Part shown: positions 10,491-20,255 of the stretch, piece by piece
Numbering within the stretch: the first letter of the stretch is position 1
Layout of the letters: the number at the start of each line of letters is the position of its first letter
Assembly: GCF_963678635.1 (NCBI RefSeq)
Contig: NW_026970916.1
Location: 62,001-126,000 of the forward strand
Source of the DNA: Symsagittifera roscoffensis
Lineage: Eukaryota; Xenacoelomorpha; Acoela; Convolutidae
Direction: 5' to 3'
DNA length: 64,000 nucleotides
Notes under the pieces: model-generated
The model's input: only the letters and a program-made list of their open reading frames with translations
Told to the model about the DNA's origin: nothing
Database searches by the model: none
Translations under genes and position numbers: made by a program

Positions 10491-13400
10491 ATGGACAACT
10501 TCAACCTGGATGAATTGATGGACCTGGCAGAGGCATATGTAGGACCGATGGTAGATGCGATCTATCGTCGGCTGATCGAACGAGACTTCGCTCTGGAGGA
10601 CCCAGAGGTGGTCATGTTGCTGACCGCCCTGATCAACATCTTGGGGCACGACAACCGTGGGGACCGCCCCACGGAAGTCCTGTTGATGGCAGCATATGGA
10701 GAAAGAGGAGTACTAGACCGCCCGAACTTGAGAGTGATGAGGTGGAGAAACGGGGCTCTCTCAGGGAGTGACTTGGCGAATGAGCCTGGGTTGGGAAGTT
10801 CTAGGACTTACCAACCAGGTGAGATGCCGATGCCCTCTAAGCCTAAACCTGGGCTGACGAGAATGCATCGGGAGATGAACAGCGAGGCGACCTCGTCTGG
10901 TTCACCACTGAGAGCAGCTGCGCCACCAAAAAGGGCGAAAGTAACGCAGAAGGTTCAGACGAACCAAACCATACAAGATCTGGACGAGATGAACGATCAA
11001 CTGAGAAGTACGAAGAAGGAGTTAGACGATATGACGAAGACCATGCTGGCGATGGAGGAAGACCGGGACATGTGGAGAAAGTTGTTTGAAGACTGCAACA
11101 AAAAGCAGGGTCAAGAGATCGAATGCTTAAGGCAGGAATACAAAGAGCGATCGGAACAGGTGGCGTTGACAACGGCCATGGAGAAAGTGATACCTGCAAG
11201 GGATATTCCTCGTGGACAGTCCCCAATGGAGCTCTTGACACCTCGAGAAATGAGTCAAACAACGGAGACACGGCTTCCAGCAGAGACGAACCGAGTAACG
11301 ATCCCGGATCCTAGTGACACCTTGGGTGACCCCGTCGTAGAACAGACAGTGAGGAAACTGATAGAGACAGCTGGACGACTGGTCGCTAACAAGAATGCGC
11401 CAGGTTCCGGGGTGACTGCACCCTATGGAACGATTGACGATACGGGCGGAGTACAACTCTCCCAGACCGTGATCAGACAAGGGATAAGTAACGTGACACC
11501 ACTCATGGGGAGCTCGAGAATCCCAGAAAGGAAAGTACGAAAGATGCCAGCGAAGAAAGTGTCTCGTGTAATAGACGTGCAGAAGAATAATCAATTGAAG
11601 TATAATTTCACGGGAGTTCCGGAGACAGATCCGAGGGCCTGCTTCAATCGAGCTACCTGGAGCCCTGCTGTGAACCTGCAGCAACCACCACTCGGGACAT
11701 CTCACCTGATATTGGGAGACAGTTTAGTCAGAGTGCTATCGAATTTGAGGACCTCGTGGGTCACCACGGTGATGGCCTTTGGAGGCGCGACGATTGCCCA
11801 ATTATATCGGATGGTGGAAGTGATGAATCCAGGGAAGATTCCCAATGTGATGATCTTAGTTGGGACGAATGATATCTCCAGAGGATCAGACGAGCAGGAA
11901 GCACTGTGGGAGTCAATGATGGTTTGTTTGTTCACTACCCTCTGGCAAAAGTTCAGTTGCGCGGTACTGACCGTTTGCACTGTGCCAATGAATACGAGAA
12001 GCCTGACAGCATCAGGAAGGAGGCACAACGAGGGAGTCATGAGATGGAACAACATCTTGAGGAACCTAGCAAATCGAAATGCCGGAAGGATGATCCTCAT
12101 GGACATTGAGCATGAGTTGAGAGCCATGGATCAGGCCAGACTGACCACGGATGGCATCCACTTCGACAGTATCGAAGGACAAGCTTGGTTGAATCGAGTC
12201 TTCCAAGAACGGTTGGAGGAGCTGGAGGCAGAACTCTTTGACACAGGAGTGCTGAAGGAAGAGGGAACGGTGAGTGATGCGGTGATTACCACCTTTGTGC
12301 CTCCTAGCCTGGAGACACGCTTGGGTACGGTCCCAGCCGTCACAAATTACCGGCAACAAAGCTCCAGTGAACCAGGTCGAAGAACAGACGTGCAGGATCG
12401 GTTGGGAGAAGCACCGATGAGGAGGACAATTCATCCTAGGAGAAGGATAGGACCTGTCAACCAACCAATCGAAGAAGTAGCAGGCACATCTAGATCGGAC
12501 ACTAGATCGGAGACGACGAGTACCAGCCGAGAGGAGAGACCGATCAGAGGTTCGTTGTTGTGGTCTCGATCCATACCGTCTCCCTGGCATATATACAAAG
12601 ACGAACTGATGAAGCTGGACCTACAGAGAGTAAGCTTCATTGAAGATGCAAGGAGGATGCTGAATGGAGCGACGCTATCTGTCAGCAGATTATACTCAAT
12701 AACCGGCGTAGACTGGTTGATAGCCGCTAGCATAAATTTCAGCTCCAAGACGGCCTTGAGATTTGCCGATTTGGAGGGACTGCCCTCCAACAACACAAGG
12801 AGACCTGTGAATGCAAGACCGTTGCAAGATGTGAGATTGAACCATGATGAGAGGAATCGTGAAGAAAGACCAGGAAGATTCCTGACGGCGAGAGCGCCGA
12901 TTGGACAACACGTGAAGATATTTAGGCAACTGACGACACCACCTGGTCATGTGAAGGAGAGAGTGTACCCAAAACTAGTGAACCAAGATGGTGATGCCCA
13001 GAGATATGGCGGATTGACAGCGATAAAGAAAGATGAGACCATCTTCGCCGCCTATGACAAAGCAGAGATGAGGAAGGCCAAAATCATGGTAGTAGCGAAT
13101 TCAGAGTTCGTGTACACCTCCAAGTCTTTGTTTTGGCCGGACGTCATAATGCTGGCCGCAGTTGACCTAGACCTATTGCAATCAGTGTCATTGGCTATAG
13201 GGGTACAAAGGCAGACAGAAATGAACCCGATAACGATTGTGTTTGCTGGCATCAATGACCATCTACACAGTAGAGGTTTTCTGAGCAGGCTCAGAGATCC
13301 TGCAACAGCAGAAAACGCAGTATGGCCAGCTATAAAAGACATCCTGGAGTCGATGGGTGAAGTGGTGGATGCGACGAAGGAAGGGTCATTCAATAAAGTG

Positions 13401-13802
13401 GCGTTGAGAGTAGTATTTGCGTTGTCTCCGGGATATGCACATCACCCGGATGGACTGAAATTTGTGTATGCAATGGTAGCCTTACTTTCGGAAGGAAAAT
13501 ATGATGTGATCATATCAGCCCCGAATCGCATGATAGAAATGGAGAACCTGAGGCCACTTAAGGCTGAACTGCCTGCAGTATGGTTAGATATCTCAAACGC
13601 GATGAGAGGATTCAAGGACCACTCGCAACACATGTTAGTGTTGGACGAAGTGCTGGGGTTGGAACTGTCCAACTTCAGTCGGCAACTCAAACTAAAACCG
13701 GGAATAGACGACGACCATCGAGTGATCACGGCAATGTCCAACGACTTATGGTTCCGAGCAATGGAAGTGGCGAGTGAAGACACAAGAAGAAAAACTCACT
13801 AG
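10491..13802 (+). CDS. ORF3: large extra protein with an SGNH-hydrolase domain
   Basis: The frame has 1103 codons from ATG 10491. The first 110 residues are acidic and helical, and residues about 160-225 look like a coiled coil. Residues about 405-590 carry the SGNH (GDSL-type) blocks in order: GDS with Ser411, a glycine-containing GGATI segment, GTND with Asn460, and DGIH with Asp554 and His557. Ser, Asp and His are therefore all in place for an active esterase. A second region, about 840-1060, has AGINDH (Asn922) and a HHPDGLKF stretch, and looks like a degenerate second SGNH copy lacking a clear catalytic Ser. SGNH domains are known in ORF1 proteins of some LINEs, but one in the env position of a Gypsy element is unexpected. 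Substrate unknown. No signal peptide or membrane anchor is evident. Confidence 0.8.
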   Translation: MDNFNLDELMDLAEAYVGPMVDAIYRRLIERDFALEDPEVVMLLTALINILGHDNRGDRPTEVLLMAAYGERGVLDRPNLRVMRWRNGALSGSDLANEPGLGSSRTYQPGEMPMPSKPKPGLTRMHREMNSEATSSGSPLRAAAPPKRAKVTQKVQTNQTIQDLDEMNDQLRSTKKELDDMTKTMLAMEEDRDMWRKLFEDCNKKQGQEIECLRQEYKERSEQVALTTAMEKVIPARDIPRGQSPMELLTPREMSQTTETRLPAETNRVTIPDPSDTLGDPVVEQTVRKLIETAGRLVANKNAPGSGVTAPYGTIDDTGGVQLSQTVIRQGISNVTPLMGSSRIPERKVRKMPAKKVSRVIDVQKNNQLKYNFTGVPETDPRACFNRATWSPAVNLQQPPLGTSHLILGDSLVRVLSNLRTSWVTTVMAFGGATIAQLYRMVEVMNPGKIPNVMILVGTNDISRGSDEQEALWESMMVCLFTTLWQKFSCAVLTVCTVPMNTRSLTASGRRHNEGVMRWNNILRNLANRNAGRMILMDIEHELRAMDQARLTTDGIHFDSIEGQAWLNRVFQERLEELEAELFDTGVLKEEGTVSDAVITTFVPPSLETRLGTVPAVTNYRQQSSSEPGRRTDVQDRLGEAPMRRTIHPRRRIGPVNQPIEEVAGTSRSDTRSETTSTSREERPIRGSLLWSRSIPSPWHIYKDELMKLDLQRVSFIEDARRMLNGATLSVSRLYSITGVDWLIAASINFSSKTALRFADLEGLPSNNTRRPVNARPLQDVRLNHDERNREERPGRFLTARAPIGQHVKIFRQLTTPPGHVKERVYPKLVNQDGDAQRYGGLTAIKKDETIFAAYDKAEMRKAKIMVVANSEFVYTSKSLFWPDVIMLAAVDLDLLQSVSLAIGVQRQTEMNPITIVFAGINDHLHSRGFLSRLRDPATAENAVWPAIKDILESMGEVVDATKEGSFNKVALRVVFALSPGYAHHPDGLKFVYAMVALLSEGKYDVIISAPNRMIEMENLRPLKAELPAVWLDISNAMRGFKDHSQHMLVLDEVLGLELSNFSRQLKLKPGIDDDHRVITAMSNDLWFRAMEVASEDTRRKTH

Positions 13803-13825
13803 AGACGAGAGCTCATCTGGAGGCG

Positions 13826-16800
13826 ATGGTTCTGAGAACCAAGCCGGAAGCCAACCAGTGGCTACACCTGAATCCTAGAGTAGCGGCATTGGGTGCAGAT
13901 GCTTTTCAGCAAGGCCCCGTAATGATCACGAAGATACATGCCTACTTGTGGAAGGAGGTGAACCTGGCGGAAAATACCGGAGAAAAGACCGCTGAGTTTG
14001 TGAACAGAATGTGTCAGATTACTCTGGAAACCTTCTGGACCCAGGAAGTAAAGGGACAGGAGGGATTTGAAAGGACAGACAGCATGCTAGAAGGGTTGGG
14101 AGCCGGATGGACCGCGTCCTTCTTGGCAAAAGTTTACCCAAAAGTCTCGCACTATTTGATAAAAGAATTCCTCCAAGCAGTAGTGAGAGTATCGATAGTG
14201 GAATTAATAGCCTTGTTCGTGACATTCGGAGCGGGGAGTTTCGTGAAAGGACCGGTGATACTGCTTACGGATGGAATACAGAACCTGCGGCTAGACGGAC
14301 TTCTGACATTGATCGCAATAACCCACGGAAACTTGGGAGGACTAATGAAACTGGCACGTTGTCCAGAGCAGATGAAAGAGAGAGTGAGGAATCTGGATAT
14401 GAAGAAATCCACGGACTCGTGGAACAAAATAAGAGACCTGAGACACACTCTTATCCAATATCTCTTGCAGCAAAATCGCTTTGGAACCGGAGAAGACGAA
14501 ACAATTGATAGAGAGGAAGATGTTAGACGACATGTTGGAGGCATGCCGCTATTAACAGATCTGAGCTTGGCTATGAGGACCGATCCCTTGGCGCTGATCA
14601 GAGGAGTCACGGAGTTCGTGACAGTGATCTATGGACCAGCAGTCACCTTTGCGTTCCCTGACGTTAAAGTGGAAGCATATAGGAGGTCGGTGCTGCACCT
14701 GAACCTCATATCGGCAGTGGACGGTAGTACACTGAACTGGTGTGAGCAGCACACACTGCGGGAGCTCATGAGTGAAGATCTATTGTTTGCGAAAATATCG
14801 GAGCCGGAGATGACAGTCATCAATTTTGACGATCACTTCTGTGACCGCATGGGAGAAGTAGAAAGAGGACACATCGAGGTGTTTCCAAAGCTTTGGAATC
14901 TGAGACCCTATGACAAAACGAATGGTGAAATAACCAGAGTGCCTCGTCTCACTGCAGCATACCACAAGGTGAGAGAAGAAACGAAGGACTGGGGCGATTA
15001 CAAGAAGCTACCGGAGGCAATCCCTGAATTCCCTATAATAAGAAGGATGTTGCTCGGAGCAGTCTCCGTAGTACAAACTCCTAGGTTGAGAGCATTCGAA
15101 ACCAATGAAAGGAGAGTAGGGAATTTCGCGGGAACGATGGATCCATACTTCGTAGGGAGAAATGCCGCCGTGTTACAGTACACACGATTTGCATACACGG
15201 ATCAAGCGACGAGAAGGCGAATAAGCAACGCCGCTACTCCCAAGCCTGGAAGATTTGATGAGGAATGGAAGGAACTAGGCTTAACTCCGATGAGAATGAG
15301 AGGCAGGACAGAATTGCCTGAAGCCTCATTAATCCTGACCAGTGTGAAAAAGGAGATGAAAGTGGGAGGAATATTGCAGACGAGAACCTTCCTAGCACCC
15401 TTCGGTTGCAAAGAAATCAAAGTGGTCCATGGAGAAGAGGAGGATAAATCAGCCGGTACATTGCTCATACCGAGATTCCAGGAAGAAGCTGACAATGACG
15501 AACAAGGACCATCGAGCTCGAACAAGGATAAGTCAGAAGGAGATGACGGACAGGGTGGAAGCCGTCAGACGGAAGAACCCATGCAACAAGATCAAGCTGG
15601 TGGGGAAGACGACAGGGCATCGACAGGAGGAACATCCAGCCTGGATTTCAATATCTTCAGTGATCTTGAGAATAATGCAGACACGTTGGAAACGACTGAG
15701 CCAGCGGATGAAGGCATCTCGACACTGGAACCTCCGTCAGCCTTTGAAGAAATGAAACGGAATTTGCCGGAGAGCAGCTCTCCTGGCAATTCAAGAAATA
15801 ACGACCAGAGAATCCTCATGGAATCACCTCGGAGGAGAAGAATAGAGGCCTCAGCCAGAGTACCTTTCTTGGGAACGCTGCCCGAAGAAGAATGGGAAGT
15901 ACATCACCGAGACCACGAGAGTAGGACGGGATGTAAGCTGGACAGAGTGGCGTTCATGGAAGAAGTCTGGACTGTGATTCAGAGCTATGGGACCCAGTCC
16001 ATTCTCAAAACAGGTCTCAATCAACCCTTGATGAAAGAAGTACTTGACAAGCTTGATGAGTGTGAAGGGAGACTGAGTGAGTTCTTGATCGACTCAGCCA
16101 CTGATGAGAGTGAAGCGAATTCTCCCATCAAGATGACACCGCAGGACGATGAAGGAGAGGTGGTGTATCTGTCAAGAACCAGGAGAGGGACGATGCGATC
16201 GAAAATGGTGATTGATAAAATCAATGCGATGAAAATGAAGTTAGGCAGCAGAGTGATGCCGAGGAGAGTTGGGAAGACGAAAGGGGATTCAGAAATATCG
16301 ATGAAAGCTGGTAACTCAGCGAAAAGAAAACGAGTCGAGGAGGTCATGGATTTGGGACAAGGTGATTATCAATTGTCTGGCACAGATAGAATATTAACCG
16401 ATATAGCGATGGTGCCACCCATTCTCATGGCGGGGATAAAGTCAACCGGTTATAAATCCAAAAGGAGTGACCGCACTCTGACTGGAGCAACGTTAGAAAT
16501 GGAAATACTCAGCCAATGTGGAGAGAGTAAAATGAGGGACTTCAAGCCATCTCCCATGAATCATGGAAAGGGAAGTGTTGCAGGACAACTAACACCAGTG
16601 GAATACAACCGACTAACCGTGTCGGAGACAGTGTCGATAGATGAACCCACTGGAGGATACATGGAGATGTTGGAATGCCGGAACTCGGCTAGAGGGTATG
16701 TAATGGCCCTGGAAGACGAAAAAGCCATGGAGGGTTATCTGGAAATGATGTTGCAAGGCACCACCCTCAAGCAGAAGGCGTATGGAACTTTGGCGTCGTC

Positions 16801-19435
16801 TGACGTAGAGGCGGAAACGATCGAGCAGTTAGTGAGCCTTCCATGGAAAGCAGTAGTGTTGAGGTATTTCGAAGAAGAAATGAGGACTACGCCAAGGATA
16901 CATGCTCTCGTGGCAGTACCTTACGTAAGGACAGAGTTACAACTCAGGTTCGCCTGGTGCATGATGGGACTGACTCGCGAAGAATATGATTCAGAAGAAA
17001 GGAAGAGATCAAAGGAGGAAAAAGTTTTCCTTATGACGAATCTGAGGGATCTGATAGTCCAGGAGGGAGCAGCAGTAGCGTGTGCAAAGCGGAGAGACGC
17101 TCTCTGTTTCATTCGATTCCTGATAGAGCAGATTTCAGTACCTGCATTAAGCACTTGTGTTAAAATGTTGAGGGAAGGCGATGAGCGAACGAAAGCCATG
17201 TTCTTACTAGCAATGCTGGATATGCAGCAAAGTAAACCGATGAGGGTGAACATGAAAGAACCTGAAGAATTGGAACCCATGAAAAAGATAGACGAGATCA
17301 GGAGATTCTCAAACAAGGAGTTGAGACTCACTAAAGAATCTATGGGAGCATTGCCGAAATCCAGTGAATACTGTGGACCGATCAAGAAGAAGTCATATAG
17401 CTACGTATCCGGGATTATAGGGATAGCGTACAATCCTTTCCTGAGTGAAGACATACGCGATTGCTTCTTTGATTATGAGCAGGCGGTGTTACTAAGATTC
17501 TGGACGTCCAGAATTGTAACGATTAAGAACGTTAACAATCCACAGGCCAAATTGGGATTGGTCTTGGAAGAAGAGGTGACTGCACCTTCAGTACCAAAAT
17601 CCGACAAGAGAGTGGAGTTTGGGTTGGGATTCTCAGATGAATTACTGAGAACGAGCTTGATGGCAGTGTGGGAATTGATGAGGCCATCATGGTGTCCTAG
17701 TCCCAACGCTGACTCAATATTACGGGCGACACAAGACGTACAGAGGGAACTGAATGCAGACTGTAACCTGCGTGACCTCAACATCATATATAATGTGATG
17801 ATAACAGCCTCTAAGAGCAACGGAGGAGATAAAGTAGAGTTGCCTGGCTGGGGACCAGAAGACTGGGTCAAACCTGGTAGCTGTCTGGCGGAAGTCTGTG
17901 GACTGGAGGGTCATGTTTGTGGAGGTCTAGACTGTGTGAAAACCCTGGAGAAACAACACAAGCAATTGACAGTATTGTTTGGAAATGTAGTGATGAAAGC
18001 AAGAACTGAAACGGAACTGATAGCAGATTGCCATGGAGGAACCGATGTGAATCTAGTGACTGCACTAGGATTCTACAGCATGTTTGGTTCTTTAGAGTCA
18101 CTATTGAATCTAGAACAGAAACATGAGATGGTCACAGCCATCAGCGTAGAAATATTTCCAGGAGTTCTGCAGACTGAGCAGAAATATCTAGGAAGATGGA
18201 GGGAAGCAATCGAAACAGAGATGAACATCAGGCACAGCGAAACTTATTGTAGACCATCAGGAGCACGATATTTGGTGGGTTCAACGTTGGCTCCAATGTG
18301 CAAGAGCAGGTACCCTGTACATTTCGTAGCTGTGGACGTGAAGAGTACAAGAACGATTGTGGATCAAGCCTTCTCAGTGCCGAAGTGTGTGAGATTGGCC
18401 AGAATGTCTGAAAAGTCTTACGAGTTACTATGTAAGATGTTCTCAGCAATTCCAGAGAGAACCAAAGAAGAGTTGGAGTCAATACTAGGAAAGAAGTTCA
18501 TGGGATATGTGAGCGGGAACTTCAGTGACTTCGAAAAACAGAAACAGAGAGGATCAACTGTCTCAGATTACAATGCAGTAGATGAGAATGATGAAATCCA
18601 CCGAGTGATGATGGAAGTGGAACCATTGCTGGAAGCTTCGGGAAAACGTAATTGGAGGAGCATCATGTTGACACATGACGAGTTTCCTTGCCACTGCTTG
18701 CTGCAGACCTGGTGGTATCCCAAGCGTAGTAATCTGATGTTGATCTGGGACTCTGGAGAGCTGCTCTCCATGGGTTTACCAGATTCATCACAGCCCATAA
18801 CAATAGTGATAGTGGGAGTTATGATGGCGATACGATGGCTGGAAGCTCATGTGAGAGAAAATAATAGACAGAAGGCGCCGACGAGAGAACAATTGCGGAA
18901 ATTAGATTGTCTAAAAGATTTAGATCTTTTTGAGACAATGTGCAAAGTTCTAAACATTCCGATGGAAGTGAAAAAGATATGGGCGAGAAAACGATTGATG
19001 CCATGGTTCAGAGCCAACATGACTGCATGGTTGTACGAGTATGCGAAAAAGCATATGTCGAAGCACGGCAGGGTGTACAGTGAATATCAGCTGGACATTG
19101 GGGCAGGAGCTTTTAAGCGAGCTCTCGTGACTCATCGGAATGCAGTGACCACCGCCGTGAAAAGGATTTCCAGGACGAGTGAGCGTAGTGGAAATGAGAA
19201 GGCAGAGATGCTGAAAGAAGATTTGGAGAGAAACGTGACGTTGTGTCTCCACTACAGTTTCTGCAGAAACAGAGAATCCAACGTGGATCCCCTACCTTGC
19301 TGTAAACAGAGGGTAGAAGAGCAGAAGTGTTGGAGGACGGCTTCCAACAGCGTCAGGATAGCCAATGATGTGCTACAGGACACGGAAACCGAAAGTGCGG
19401 AGTCAGTATCACAGGAGGAAGAAATGGAACATTGA
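13826..19435 (+). CDS. ORF4: 1869-aa protein of unknown function
   Basis: The ATG lies 23 nt after the ORF3 stop, in a different frame, so reinitiation or a separate RNA could express it. I recognise no domain. Residues about 110-150 contain a hydrophobic stretch (SIVELIALFVTFGAG), and another lies near residue 1660 (ITIVIVGVMMAI); both are too interrupted to call membrane anchors confidently. Residues about 545-650 are acidic, low-complexity and probably disordered. A cluster of Cys residues lies at about 1350-1375, and a second (PCCKQ, KCW) near the C-terminus at about 1823-1835. The frame is fully open in copy A, and its last two thirds are also present in copy B with many silent differences. 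That argues for a real protein that has been kept, not a chance frame. Confidence 0.8.
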   Translation: MVLRTKPEANQWLHLNPRVAALGADAFQQGPVMITKIHAYLWKEVNLAENTGEKTAEFVNRMCQITLETFWTQEVKGQEGFERTDSMLEGLGAGWTASFLAKVYPKVSHYLIKEFLQAVVRVSIVELIALFVTFGAGSFVKGPVILLTDGIQNLRLDGLLTLIAITHGNLGGLMKLARCPEQMKERVRNLDMKKSTDSWNKIRDLRHTLIQYLLQQNRFGTGEDETIDREEDVRRHVGGMPLLTDLSLAMRTDPLALIRGVTEFVTVIYGPAVTFAFPDVKVEAYRRSVLHLNLISAVDGSTLNWCEQHTLRELMSEDLLFAKISEPEMTVINFDDHFCDRMGEVERGHIEVFPKLWNLRPYDKTNGEITRVPRLTAAYHKVREETKDWGDYKKLPEAIPEFPIIRRMLLGAVSVVQTPRLRAFETNERRVGNFAGTMDPYFVGRNAAVLQYTRFAYTDQATRRRISNAATPKPGRFDEEWKELGLTPMRMRGRTELPEASLILTSVKKEMKVGGILQTRTFLAPFGCKEIKVVHGEEEDKSAGTLLIPRFQEEADNDEQGPSSSNKDKSEGDDGQGGSRQTEEPMQQDQAGGEDDRASTGGTSSLDFNIFSDLENNADTLETTEPADEGISTLEPPSAFEEMKRNLPESSSPGNSRNNDQRILMESPRRRRIEASARVPFLGTLPEEEWEVHHRDHESRTGCKLDRVAFMEEVWTVIQSYGTQSILKTGLNQPLMKEVLDKLDECEGRLSEFLIDSATDESEANSPIKMTPQDDEGEVVYLSRTRRGTMRSKMVIDKINAMKMKLGSRVMPRRVGKTKGDSEISMKAGNSAKRKRVEEVMDLGQGDYQLSGTDRILTDIAMVPPILMAGIKSTGYKSKRSDRTLTGATLEMEILSQCGESKMRDFKPSPMNHGKGSVAGQLTPVEYNRLTVSETVSIDEPTGGYMEMLECRNSARGYVMALEDEKAMEGYLEMMLQGTTLKQKAYGTLASSDVEAETIEQLVSLPWKAVVLRYFEEEMRTTPRIHALVAVPYVRTELQLRFAWCMMGLTREEYDSEERKRSKEEKVFLMTNLRDLIVQEGAAVACAKRRDALCFIRFLIEQISVPALSTCVKMLREGDERTKAMFLLAMLDMQQSKPMRVNMKEPEELEPMKKIDEIRRFSNKELRLTKESMGALPKSSEYCGPIKKKSYSYVSGIIGIAYNPFLSEDIRDCFFDYEQAVLLRFWTSRIVTIKNVNNPQAKLGLVLEEEVTAPSVPKSDKRVEFGLGFSDELLRTSLMAVWELMRPSWCPSPNADSILRATQDVQRELNADCNLRDLNIIYNVMITASKSNGGDKVELPGWGPEDWVKPGSCLAEVCGLEGHVCGGLDCVKTLEKQHKQLTVLFGNVVMKARTETELIADCHGGTDVNLVTALGFYSMFGSLESLLNLEQKHEMVTAISVEIFPGVLQTEQKYLGRWREAIETEMNIRHSETYCRPSGARYLVGSTLAPMCKSRYPVHFVAVDVKSTRTIVDQAFSVPKCVRLARMSEKSYELLCKMFSAIPERTKEELESILGKKFMGYVSGNFSDFEKQKQRGSTVSDYNAVDENDEIHRVMMEVEPLLEASGKRNWRSIMLTHDEFPCHCLLQTWWYPKRSNLMLIWDSGELLSMGLPDSSQPITIVIVGVMMAIRWLEAHVRENNRQKAPTREQLRKLDCLKDLDLFETMCKVLNIPMEVKKIWARKRLMPWFRANMTAWLYEYAKKHMSKHGRVYSEYQLDIGAGAFKRALVTHRNAVTTAVKRISRTSERSGNEKAEMLKEDLERNVTLCLHYSFCRNRESNVDPLPCCKQRVEEQKCWRTASNSVRIANDVLQDTETESAESVSQEEEMEH

Positions 19436-20255
19436 TGAATGGTCGAGAAAACAAGAGGCAACAAGAAAGAAAATTAGAAGAATTTAGAAGTTTTAGAACT
19501 TCTAAACGACGAAAAAAGAAGAGAACAAAGGAGTGATGAAGAAAAACTTAAAACTCAGAATTGTTTTATGTGTGTGAAAAACTCAAGTGAGAAACCAAGC
19601 AACCAAGTTGTAATTGAAAACTGAAACATTTAGTTGAGTTTTGAAATTGTTGCATTTATAAATTTGCATTTTGATTTTAGTTGAAGTGGCTTTAGAGACA
19701 CTCACTTATTATTTATTTAGAAAGGCTTGAGGGAAGAGTATATTTAAATATTCCAGCCTGCATGATTGTTTTTAATCACTTAGGAAGACTGATCACTTTG
19801 TGGTGATGTGGAAGGCTTGAGTAATCTCTCGAAGAGGGAGATTGTTTCATTGTTCTTTCTAACCACAAAGTTTCTTAGTTTTAATATTCAGGACAATAGA
19901 CAAGCAAGATTTCCGAAGGGAAGGAGCATAGTAGGATAATTTTAGCTTGTTGGTTGGCAGGACTGTCCTGCAAGCCAACACCTTTTAAATCTAGGAGAAA
20001 AAGTTCTAATCGGGACATTGACACTGAAAGTCAGAAAAAATGTTTTATCTTAAGTCATATCCTCAATGTGCAGATTAATGAAGGAATTTGAAGGCTATAG
20101 TGATGTAGTATGATGCCATTTATATTCTGCAGTGAGTCGATGTGACGTAGATAAAAGTAATTTCGTGCATTTTGTAAATTCTGTTCGATGACACTGTAAC
20201 CATTTAGAACATTGCGCGATTCAATGAGGACATTGACCGGACTGTCCGGGGAGTA
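19436..20255 (+). other. 3' untranslated region of copy A
   Basis: This is noncoding and conserved in copy B (39300-40118). Hairpins are visible: AGAAGTT/AACTTCT with a 4-nt loop near 19485-19502, and an imperfect 31-nt hairpin at 19949-19979. The last bases before the LTR (CCGGGGAGTA) are the only candidate polypurine tract, and it is weak. Confidence 0.75.
19949..19979 (+). other. Conserved RNA hairpin in the 3' UTR
   Basis: The outer arms GTTGG and CCAAC and inner arms GCAGGA and TCCTGC pair, with small internal offsets and a 3-nt loop. The same 31 bases occur at 39812-39842 in copy B without change, although the surrounding sequence differs. It could be an RNA processing, export or packaging element. 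Confidence 0.5.

Noticed and set aside
10511-15250. Missing segment of copy B as a spliced intron
   Set aside because: No choice of boundary within the CCTGGA repeat gives GT-AG ends; deletion at microhomology fits better.
13826-19435. ORF4 as an envelope glycoprotein
   Set aside because: There is no signal peptide, no clear membrane anchor near the C-terminus and no cleavage site pattern.
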